Source: Manis javanica (lineage: Eukaryota > Chordata > Mammalia > Pholidota > Manidae). Taken from it: 64,000 bases of DNA. The notes under the pieces were generated by a model. It made no database searches. It had not been told where the DNA came from and saw only the letters and a list, made by a program, of their open reading frames with translations. Made by a program: the position numbers and the translations under genes. Positions 1 through 12,200 of this stretch are shown piece by piece; within the stretch, counting starts at the first letter, position 1; every line of letters begins with the position of its first letter. Where the stretch lies: the NCBI RefSeq assembly GCF_040802235.1, contig NC_133167.1:39740001-39804000 (forward strand), given 5' to 3'.

Positions 1-1045
1 AGAAAATGTCATACTCATCTGTATATTCCACACACACCTACCGGAGGCACTTACAAGAAACTTTGACATAACTGGTCTTTTTATTTCCCAACAAGTTTTC
101 ACTTCAGTATTGATTTGGTCCCTTATCATGGGCTTGATTCTCTACAAATTAGCATAAATGGATTTATGTAAATGGTTACTTCTTTCCATTAGGACACATC
201 ATGTAAATAAAAGGGTTCTGTTTTCAAATAATCATGCCTTAACCCAAAGGATTATATGATGATGGAATCTTTAGGTCTTATGACAGGGTAGGGAGGCAGC
301 TATTGTGAAGCAGGCAGGGCTCAGTACCAAGGGCCTCCCCTGCTTCCCCAGCACCGACCAAAGCCTCATTGGGTCTAGGTGGAGGGGTACAACACAGGAA
401 CCTCCTTGCATGACCAGGGATATCTACTCTGCTCATAAAGAAGATCAATTTGTTGAACCTCACTTAGGGTCTTGCCTGTTAGTATTTTCATACAACAGGT
501 TAATGGGCAAGCAAAAAGCTGGGATGGGGGAATGAGCTGAAACACTGCAAGCTACACTTCAGGTGTGACTTTCTAACCAGCTGCCTAATTATACATTTAA
601 GTGTTCAAACAATGTAGGATAATATTGATTTCTACTTTTTATGTGAATGTTTAACTTCAAAGTAGAATTTTTTTCAATGACAGCATTTTAAGACCATTTT
701 GAAAAGTAAATTGCTTTACATTTAAAGGTTTCTGATAAGCTCTTCACTAATCCATTCCTTTTGCACATATCACTAAGAGAGCCTGGGTCAGTGAGAAATA
801 CTGCATTCAAATGGATGTACTGAGAAATTGAGGACTGAAAACAAATTTTTAAAAATTACTTTCCTATGAGAAAATGTAATAATCATGGAAAATGTAATGA
901 AATCTTTGTGAGGAAAAAACGCTTCTTGGGAAAATGTTATAAGAACATTATAGATTTCCAAATGCCACATTATGAACAAGAGAGGATTACATACACTTCA
1001 ATATGCAGAATATGGCAGAAAATGCAGACATAATCATACTACAAC

Positions 1046-1117
1046 CTTTACTCTCTTCTGGAGCGCCTTCTTCTGTAGTTTTCTTTTCCAGCACAATTCC
1101 AGAAAAATCGTAATTAC
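1046..1117 (-). CDS. GTF3C3: GTF3C3 exon 8, apparent one-base deletion
   Basis: After the acceptor TTTTAG, 64 of the 72 bases read DFSGIVLEKKTTEEGAPEES, as expected for GTF3C3. Only 8 bases precede the Asp codon, whereas a phase-0 exon 7 needs 9. Joined to exon 7, the exon therefore reads out of frame. The donor (AAAG|GTTGTA) is also weak. Either a genuine -1 frameshift or a base-calling error near 1108-1112. Exon identity is clear; its exact right boundary and integrity are less so. Confidence 0.7.
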
Positions 1118-3232
1118 CTAAAAGAAGGGGAAAAAGGAAATGACACAATAGGTATGTTTAAAAAACCTTTTCACAGTGCAAAAATTTGTACAGTTAATCC
1201 AAATAATCATTATAACATATAAAACAGATAAGTGGACAATAAAAAGCAACAGTACATCTCTCTACAATAAGGAACCGCTGTGATACGGTTAACATTTTTA
1301 TATCATATCTTATATCACATTAATGCTTAAGTATATAATTCCTGTGCACCAAACCAACCTACTTTTCCCAACAGCTTAGGAACTGAATCATAGCAATTAG
1401 TCCGGCTGCCAAGTCCTGCTACCCTGAAATACAGATACATCTGGCACTGCGATAATGGCAAAAGCCTTTACCATATGATAACTACACTTTATACTGCATA
1501 TGGAATTACTATAGAATCTAGAAATCTGTTTCCATACAGACTTCAATATATAATTTAGTGTACAAGTTATTTAACATATATAACTAAAATAAAGAATAGT
1601 CAATTTGTAGGAATTTCTAGAATACAGAAACATATCAAAATCTAGTGAAGAAACTCATTACGTGTTCCTACCTCCAAAGCTCTGTCATATTGTTTGTTAG
1701 AAATGTATAGTTCAGCTGCTATGTTAACATCCTCCATGGAGACAAGGGCCTGGTGTTTTGAGAAAGCTTCTTCAATTATGTTAATAGCTGAAGTAACATC
1801 ATTGGCGTCATAGTAACTCCTAAAAAAAATAAATGGCAAAACGGATGAGTACTTACTTCAGATTACAGAATTACACTATAAAACTCATTCCTTGCTAGGC
1901 CCTTTATTAACTATGATTTTCATTTTCTTAAACTTTGAGAAGAGAAAAAACTCTTCTTTAAAATCATCATCACGGTTAATCTAGAGAAAGCCGTGCTATG
2001 TCAGTGTAACGTCTCAGTGTCAAGCGTCTCACTCTCCAGAAGCTGCCTCCTATCATCCCACCTGAGGCCTCTGTAACCCAACACGGACAACTCTGCTATC
2101 TCACTGGGCTCGACAGAGCACTGATCCTGCCACCTTTTCACTCACTGTCTCTGTGCCCTTCCTGTCCTCACGTGCCTCCTCCTCGAGGGTCCAACACTGT
2201 AATTCCTCCCTTGCACATCTCAGTTCTCTTGCCCTTCTCTCCCTTTATTAATCTGATAAACCCCCAACCAAGTTAATAAAAATATGCCTACTCTCTAACA
2301 CCACCTGTCAAGCTGACCATGCTGACTGGACTCACTAGCCTCAAGTGCACCCATCATGCTGACCAGAAATCTTACTAGGTGTTTAGTCCAGTACTCTTCA
2401 AACTTGAATGTGCATACAGAGTAACTAAGATCTTGTAAAAAAAAAAAAAAAAAAAAAGCATATTCTGATCCAGTAGAGCTGGGGCAGGGCCAAGATTTTC
2501 TACATTTGTGACCCATTCTCAGGTGATCAAATGCTGCCCGTCTGTGGGGGTAGCAGGGAACCAAGGACCTGGACGACTATTTCACATCTTCCCCTCTCCC
2601 GTCAAACCTCTAATACTCTCCCATCCTTACTCTCTATGATGACCGTACTTCTTATTTTACAAAGAGAATCAAATTGACACATCCCACATACTCCCAGCAC
2701 ATCTTCCAATTTATGCACACCCATGGCTCTATCCTCTGCTTTCTCCACTTATAAGATCAATTAGATCCCATTCCCTACAACCTGACTCAAGGATATCACC
2801 CAAGCAATTGTCCCTTCTTTCATATATCTTCAAAGAGTCTCTCAATTGTGGATTATCCCATCTCAATACAAGTATGTTACAATTTTCCCCAACTTAAAAA
2901 AGATCCTCTCACCCCAGTAGCCCATTCCAATCACCTCCCATTCTTATGCACCCCTAAAAAGTTTTCTCCAAAGAGCACCTATCTCCCAAAACCCTCCCCC
3001 CATCTCAATGTCAACAGTCAGTCCTCATTTTACATGACCTCTCTGGAGTACTCCACACACATGATCATTCCTCCTCCCTCAAGTGCTTGCTTAAGTAAAT
3101 TTCTAGACTACCATGTTCTTAGTTTCCCCCTACTTTACTGTCCATTTCCTTTCAGTCTCCCTGTTTCCTCCTTATCTTACTGACTTCTAAACACAGGAAT
3201 GCCTCAGTGTTTAGTCCTCAGAACTCTCCCCT

Positions 3233-3263
<31 letters not shown>

Positions 3264-6200
3264 TCACCTCCTATCACAAAATCCTCAGAGTCTAGCCTTC
3301 AGAATTTATCTAGAATCTGATTACTTCTTACCACCTCCTGCTGCCTTTGTCCTGGTCCAAGCTACCATTATCTTGTCAATGAATTATTGCAATAATTTCC
3401 TAACTGGTCTCCCTGCTTCTGCCCTTACCACTTCTTGATCTATTCTCAAAAGAGCAGCCAGAACTGATGCATTTAAAATTAAAGTCAAACCATGTCAGTC
3501 TCATACTCAAAACCTTCCAATTGCTTCCAAACATACTCAGAGTAAAAGCCAAGTCCTCACAATGCCCACAATTGCCAAGTGATCTTTTCCTGACACCTCT
3601 GACCTTACCTCCTGCTATACTCCCCTTAAGCCCTCAGCTTCCATGTTGTTCCCTAGGCATACCTCTGCACGCCATTTCCTTTGCCTCTGATACCCTTCCC
3701 TAAATATCTGTTCCCATACCTCTTTCAGTTTACTTTCAGGTCTGTATGACCACTACATAAGGAATTAAGTTCTTCTCTAATCACCCTACTTAAAATAACA
3801 CAGTCCTGTCCTTCAACTTCCTGTCCTCCTTGCCAGCTTCATTTTTCTTCATATCCCTTATCAATAGGTGACATACCATATCTTTAGCTGTTTCGTTTAT
3901 TGCCTGTGTCCCCTAACTACAATGTAAGTTCCACAAGGGAAGGGAATATTAAAACTCACTCAATAATGATCTCCTAGTGTCCTGTACAGTGTCTAGCACA
4001 TCACTTACATACAATAAATACTTCTGGAGGAAAAGTAGGGACCAAGTAAAAGCCTAATCAATCAGAAATTACAGTAACAGAATTCCACATAGAAAAGATT
4101 TCTATGGCAGTGGCAGAACTGTTCATCACCACCCTTTCTTAACAAAAGTATTATAAATAAAGTGGAAAACAAAATTACTACATAGACAATCTAATAGTTT
4201 ATTAAGTACCTTACTGGACTAACTACTAGGACAGCTACAAATATGACAGCAGATAACCTGGGAAGATCCTCAATGCTTATTATATATATACATCAGGAAT
4301 CAATTTAGGGTTGCTTTACCTTAACAAACTTCCTAAAAATGCTTCTAGTACTCCTATATAACCCATCCTGGGGAGGATAGGGGGTGATTTCACAGCTAAT
4401 CATCTTCACAGCAATGGCCATAGGATTAAAAGGGTTCACCCCTAAGACACCCAGATAGGGATGGTTGCTCCTAGGCTGAAATACTCTATGTAACAAATAT
4501 CCCTATAATAGACAGCATACCACAAGGCATCACTTAGCCAAAATATTTTCTGCTATAATTGATGTACAGCATATCAGAGGAATAAATGCAATAGATGCAG
4601 TATTTTAGATGCATGTGTCAACCATAAAGAAAATTTTTTATCTTAAAATGTTATTCTAGTACTGGCTCAAAATAAAATGATTACATAAGATTCAGATTAC
4701 AAGCATTTCCTTAGCACATCACTAATAAATAATTCAAAATGTTACTGCAAATACACATAACTGAGTACATAAATGCACAAACATCAACTAAGTTATGAAA
4801 ACCTGAGAACCTAGTCATCCTTTCAGAATATGCCCCATTTTTAATCTTCTGAGCACTTGGAAGGTAATCATGTATACAAATTATTCCAAGCACTAACACA
4901 GTTAACTTGGAAATGGGAAAGTACTGAAGAAGAAAAAACAAACAAACAAACAAACAGAAAAGAACTGGGGAAAAAAGAAAACAAAAACCCAAAATACAGG
5001 AAGTAAAACGTATTTTTGACTTCTTAAAATGTATATTCTAGTTCGAATATATGCCTTCAATTCTAACATGATTAACAAGGGTTTCACTCCAAACTTACTT
5101 TGCCGTATCTCTAGCCAACTGCATGAAGCGTTCTCCATCAGATGGAGACAATAGGTTTAAAATACGCCTATAACCATCCATTGCCATTTTATGATCTCCC
5201 ATCTGTTCATAGAGGCTTGACCGCTCCCACAAATAACGGACATTAGTAGGTTCATATTTAAGAGCTAAAGAGAAAAAATGGAATATAAATTATGATTTTT
5301 CACAACAAGGGGTTCATGGTACCTGGGTGTGACCCATCCTTTTTTCTGAAAATTTAATAAACACTCTAAACCAATTCTCCAACAGTTATTCTGGAGGGCA
5401 CCTACCTTCACAGGAACTCCCAGCTAGGTTTGATCCAAGACCAGAAAGAATCTGAATCTCCATATTAATCTTCATTGGTCACTCTTAGTGTAATGTTAAC
5501 CCTCAAGAAATAGCCCTAGAACTAATACTGACCTCAGTGGGAAACAGAAGTTAATGCTCTACCAACTTTTGTCCTATAGTAACTCACAATATAAAGTTGC
5601 TAATAAACATGAAAGCAGAGGAACCCCAAATACTTATCTCCAGTAGAACAGAATATAAAGAATAAATATATTTCATCTAACATCACCCCAGAGTAGCAAG
5701 TGAAGTTATCAAAAAACTTATTATGTAACATTTTATCAAACAGAATGAGAAAAACATTCTAATTACCTTTTGTGTAGCAAAAAATAGCCTGCTTAATATT
5801 ATCTTGTTCCAGAGACATTTCTGCCAATCTAACCCATTCTTCAGTATTACTGGGATTTAAATGTGCAGCAATTAACTCAAACTGCAAGGATTTCTCCATG
5901 TCGCCTTGGTCCTCATATATCATGGCAAGAGTAGAAAACGGCTCATAAGCCAGAGGAGCTATAACAAATTCAAAAAACAAACTCTATTAGCTGAGGAAAG
6001 AGACTTGAGTAAATGTCACTCCTATGGCTCAATAGTGATCCGTTTTTTAATACTTAAACTCTTAAATCGCTCTAGCAGAATCATACAAACTATTTAGTGG
6101 AATTGAGAATAAACATGAGAATGTATTTACTTTACTTTCATACACTTCAAAATTTTTTAAGTATTATTTTTCTCTAAGCAAAGTATAATTTCATGAAAAA

Positions 6201-9200
6201 CCATACTCTCCACCATAACACGCATGAAAATTCCTCTTTGTTAAGGCTAAATGCGGCTCAGTAAGTCAGCGAGTTCATCCCAGTGAGCATCAGCCACATC
6301 AGGGAGTTGAATTCCATTGATCGAGCAACCACACCAAGGAGTAGTCATGGATGAATGGATAAAGGATATCTAAGTAGCACCTAAACCCAGAATATCAAAG
6401 TGGATGGTTAATCTGCATTGCTGAAATAAAGCTTCTGAAATGAAAGTCTAAGATCAGAAACGTTTAAAATCAAAGATAATTGTCAAAAATAAACAGTTAT
6501 AAACTGAAATAAAGGAACAGATAATACTGGAAAGGAGGAACCAAACAAAATATCCCGAAGGAAGAAGTTTGGTTAATCTTATTTTTGATGGGGTAAAAAA
6601 GAAAAAGCAGTTAGCTGAAATTATCCTAGTGAGTAATCCCGGAATGTACAGACTTCTAAAAGGACCCTTGTCCAGATGTAAGGAAAGGCCAAAGTACTGA
6701 AAAGATAAAAGTTCACGTATGAGAACGACTCAAGACACATCAGGAAAGCAAAATAGTAAATACAAGTGATTACTCAAAAAGTCACTAATGAAGATACCCT
6801 TCACTATGCCCAGGATGTGTAGTTTAATGGAAAAGGACAAGTAAAGATTGTGTCTTTTTTACCAAAAAGTAGATTAAAATAATCTAGCACTGCCTGATCT
6901 GAAAAATGGAAGGATAAAAGAGCCCTTTTAAAGTGGTTTTAACATAATGTATTTGCCATATCGAAAAAAGGATAACATTACAAAAAACCTAAAATCCCTA
7001 AAATGAAACATAAAAAAACAAACAAATAAAAAGAAAAAAGATTCCTGTAAAAGTTCAATAAACATTAATGATATTTCACTGAATGTGAATATCATTTTCT
7101 GGTGATGACCCCTATTCAATGCAAACTGGCAAATCACTGTTGGCACAATCCCCTCCAAACTTCTGACTATATTTTCCAAATAATACAGTATGACTATGTC
7201 ATTAGACTATGTCAATAGAGTATGAAATTGCTATTGTCAGTAATCCCCACTGAACACACCCTGTCTTATGATTTCCATGCACATCAATATTGCCTCTTCA
7301 CGTTCTCCTCGAGCAAAGCGAATGTTGGCTTCACCCATGAGACCTCTCAGAGCTCTGGGAAGTTTACTCCGAGGCCTCTTCTCCTGTACAGAAGAAAAAT
7401 GACATTTAGATTAAAATATAGTCATGTCTTAGATTTCAATTCCAATCAAGTTAATAAATACCTAATACAGAATGGAAGTGAAATTTTCCTTTAAAACTTT
7501 TCAGAGTTCCAAATTGAGAACTAAGGACTAAATGGCTGCAGTTCTAACTGACTTATTAACGTTAAAGTCTGTATTTGAGGAAAAAGTCTAAAACTCAATC
7601 TCAGGAAAGAATGAAAATCATTCTATAATACTCTTCAAAAAGAAACACCTTAGAAAATTAAAACAAAAAGCAAACAAAAAAATCTTCCTGCAGTAGAAAG
7701 TTCAAAGCATAGCAAAATGTAAAAAAATGTAAAAACTAAAGTGGTCAGGGATTACTAAACTATTAATTAGAAAAATAAATGTAGACCTGGATGCTGCAAA
7801 ATGGATTTATATGCCAGAAGATTTATGATCTACTGAAGATCACGCTCCTTTCAAATTCATCTATTCATGAGTATGGTTAAAAAATATTGTTATAATATGG
7901 GCCTTTTAATAGCAAACTATAGTACATTTTGATATATCCAATAACTACATTCTCACATTCTTTAAAAATCTGTAAAATGAAACATAAGAAATCAGTAACA
8001 GTAGTTGTCTCAGTATTTCCTTTCTTACAGTTTGAATTCTTTCCAAATATATGTATAATTTAAAGATTTCTTTCTCAATTACTCCACCACATTTTTACAT
8101 TCTGTTTATAAATACCAAAATAAGTAACAACTTACTTTCATCATTTTCTTGGTTTCACGGTTAAGAACCATCTCCAATACAAACACATCACCTGCACTGG
8201 GCTGCTCAGGGGCTTCTTCTTCCTCCTCCTCTTCTTCCTCGTCCTCCTCATCATCTTCATTCTCTCCAAGCATGGAAGCAAACACTTTGTGAACTGACTT
8301 ACTGACTCCATCCGATGTTTCTCCTGAAGAAAGACACATTAAGGTCGCAAATAAAAGCTTTAGAAAACCCAGTAATCAAAAGAAAAAAAAACAGCATATT
8401 TGGAACATGAATTTCTACCCTAGCAATAACAAACTTGAAAGTAAAACACAGACAAATGAACACTCCCAAAGACAACCCAAAGAAGACTATTACAAAGCCA
8501 TGTATTTCATGACTCATCCTCTGCACGTCATCCAGATATATAGGCAACATTAAGTGAGAAGTCAGAAGCACACGTAGTAAATTAAAAGCAGGGATGAAAA
8601 AAATAAAAGAAATGTAAGACATTGTGAATAAAGTGAAGGTTCCTGTGGCCAGGATTCTCACCTGGCCCTGGTTGTCTAGCTCACTACACATGTGTGGGCA
8701 ATACATTGTTATTGGCTCCACACGGTGGCACTGCTGCAAGCGTGCAAGAGAGCAGAGCGAGACTGCAGTGCAGGCAGCTCCAAGGACAGAGACAGAGACG
8801 ACTGTAGGGCAGGAAGGCCCAGGGACAGAGACTGAGCTTGCTGCATGCAGACTCTCTCTGAATGGACAGGATTCTAGTGATTGACCTGCCACCGTAGAAA
8901 TAAAGTTAGGTATAACCCTTTCACCCCAAGAACATTCTACTGTTATTTCTCGGGTCACACTGAATCCATAGTGAACTTGTCCGGGTCTGAAACCCATTGG
9001 CAAGACACACATAGACCTAAGAATTAAGTGTGTGGTACAGAACCAGGTGGTATAAGCACAGTGGTTAAAGTGAGGCCTCTAGAGCCAACCTGTCTGGTTT
9101 CAAATTTCATATCCATCTATCATTAGCTAAGTCATCTTGGGAAAATTGGGTAAAGCTCTCTGTACGTCAGTTTCTTCATTTGAAAAAAGAGGTTAATAAT

Positions 9201-12200
9201 AATGTCTGCCTTATAGGGCTACTCTGAGGATGAGCTGTTTTTACATACACGCACTTAGAATAATGCTCAGCATATAGTAAGAAACTACTAATTGTTATTA
9301 CTAATATTAAAATACTATTATTTCAGGACAAAATAACATGACCTATTTCATTTGTATCTGAGGATATCACTATGTAGAATGATTTTTTTGACTTCATAAT
9401 CATGATGTTAGATAATCAAGAAGAGGTTAAATTTAGAAGCTAATTTTCTGTTAAAGCAGAAACATGTAACATTTTAGAAAAGTTCCAACAAAATATAAAA
9501 CATATATTAATTATTAAAAATTAAAATACATACATATACACACACACAGACATATTTGTGTTCAAAAATCCTTAAGCTTATTCACTTATGTGAAATGCCT
9601 CAAGCACCCCAAAGATACTGGATAAATGAGATAGTCAATATGTTTAAGGAAGAAAACATTTTTAAAAAAAACCTCCACATGCTCTAAGCAACAAATTATT
9701 ATTATTATTATGAAGTCATAACAATCATCTTCAAGAATTCTGAGCATCCATATTCAAATAAATGTGAAATGTATAAAATAAAATCCTACCAATGAATAAA
9801 ATTACAGTAACAGAAAAAAAAAGTCACATGGTCGTCTTATTAGACACACAAGCATTTGATGAAATGTAACACCCATTCCTAATAAAAACTATGTCAACTA
9901 GAAATGGAGGGGAATATCTTTGATTTAATAAAGAGTATCTTCAAAAAGTTTTCCACAGTTAATGGTAAATTATTCAAAGTTAATGGGAATGAGACAAGGG
10001 TGCCTACTATCACCACTACTTTCAACACTTTACTAGAGGCCTTAACTGATGTATAAGAGAAATAAAAGGTATAAAGATGGAAAGGAAGAAATAAAACTCA
10101 TTATCCACAGATGACATGATTAAGTATGTAGATGATCCAAAATAATCTACCAACTGTCAGAATACATGAATTTAGCTAGGTTCCTGGATACAAGGTCAAT
10201 ATAAAAAAAACTATAGTTTTCATATCATCAACAATGAAAGGAAAATGAAAAGAGGGCCCTATTTGCACGGTATGTAGGAAAAGTGCAAGAATTTCACAGT
10301 GATAGTCAGCAATGTATAAGAGGAAAAAGACAACAAGTACAATAGCCATATATTCCAATTAGCAGACTTGGCCAAAGCCTATTCAAAACTGACCCCTTTT
10401 TCTGCTCTGAAATATGTTCATGCTAACCAAGGGTCTTGGTAGAATTCTGGGACAATTTCTTTCTAGGAAATTGGGAGCTTTATGTCTTTAAAGGACTGAC
10501 AGGATTACTTGAGCTGAGGTCATCCAGCCCTTGTGTGCCTGACAACTTATGATGAGCTGGAATTGGATTCCATCAACCCCTTTTTATAGGAAGGGCCTGG
10601 TGGCCACCTCTCAGGGACAAATTTAGGCAAAACGACTGGCAGGTATCCAAGGGTATCTGCTACCACAGTTGCACCTCAAAGACCTGATGATGTAATAGCT
10701 ACTCCTGAATAGATAAGGAAGGACCCATAGGTTGTTAACAACTTCACCCTCCTTTTCCACATCACCTGCCTGGCAATATTAGAAATTTCAACACCCATTT
10801 TTCTCTCTTCTTTGCCCTTTCTTACTCACTTGGTCCAAGGAGGCAGAAATAAAACTTGTTTTCTGTTCCCAATTCGTGTGTGTTCTCCGTATAGAAGTTT
10901 ACGTGTTTAGGGGGAAAAGAACCAGTTTTTACTTCTACCCCTTAGAACTAGGAACTTTAGTTTTCAATCAGACCCTATAAACAAAGCTACACTCTAACTG
11001 ATAGTTCAGCATCACAGGTAACTTGACATGGGTAAATGGACACCATAAAGTATTATCATACTCTGATCATTAGAGTTTTATTTATCACTAGAAATTAATA
11101 AATATGCATGCTATTTCATCATTTAGGCTCTGATGAGTTTAATTAGTCTGGTGCACTAACCAAATTTAATTTTCTGGACATACAGAATGAGGACTGAATC
11201 CTAGAATGCAGTAGCATACCATGCTGTGTGGGAGGTCCCATCTGGGCAGCCAACGGGCCTTGTATTCTGAGATTTCTATCTTACCTTCTATAACTAAAGC
11301 AGTGGTTTGGAAGCCACTCTGCAGAGAACTATAATCCATTACATGTTTTGGGAGTATAATCTGGAAGTAATTAGTAACCGATGGGGCCGATTAAAAAAAT
11401 AATGACTCTAAAAAAGCTCCCAAATACTCATGTCAATTTGAAATACTTTTCCACAAATATAAGCCATAAAACTAATCATTACCATATTCAATAATTCAAC
11501 AAATATTTACTGAGCACCTACTACACACCAAGCATTATGCTCCTACTAAACCAGGTTATCAACAACAGAGTATCGTTGCAATGAAAAATATTTTTACTAA
11601 ATTATTAGGTATTTCACACAGGCAGCAAATGATCTTAACATACCTTCACTGACATCTTTGTCCTGGGATTTCGTAGAATCTTTTCGCGATGAGGATGGAA
11701 ATTCAGAGTCATATGGACTTTCATCAGCTGATAACTTTCCTTTTTCCTGAAGACTCTGTGATTGAAAATTAATTAATGATTCCAAAAACTAATGCAGATT
11801 TAGCTCTCCCCAGTTAAGAATAGAGCGTTTGCCTTTTTCTACTTCTATAAAACTTGAGCTCTGCACACAGAGTATGTGGAATCTAAATTTGAATATTGTC
11901 TAGTCATTGCAGAGTATTTAGGTCTCATTCCTCACGATTATCTGAATCAGTTATTGGTAAAAAATAATAAAACTCTTAATGATTTCATTTACCTAAATGT
12001 TGTCTCCTAGCTTTTTAAAAGGCAAGAGTGGGGCACCATTAGTCTCATGAATTAGGAAAGAATCCACCAGCTAATTTCAAGGGTGCAATTACTTCTATCT
12101 TCCCTCGCATTTTAAATTTGTGAGAACACATGGAAAGCTCAGATAGTTCAAAGTAAGTATGAAAAAAACACGTGAGTGAAGATTTGTTCTCAGGAAAATT

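Noticed and set aside
3244-3262. CA run considered as a possible CRISPR or satellite signal
   Set aside because: A simple dinucleotide microsatellite in a mammalian genome.
2848-3703. Three plus-strand ORFs rich in Ser, Pro and Leu
   Set aside because: They lie in pyrimidine-rich L2 sequence; composition explains the lack of stops.
8299-9012. 237-codon minus-strand ORF
   Set aside because: It overlaps the LTR-like block and the end of GTF3C3 exon 3 in another frame, and shows no family features.
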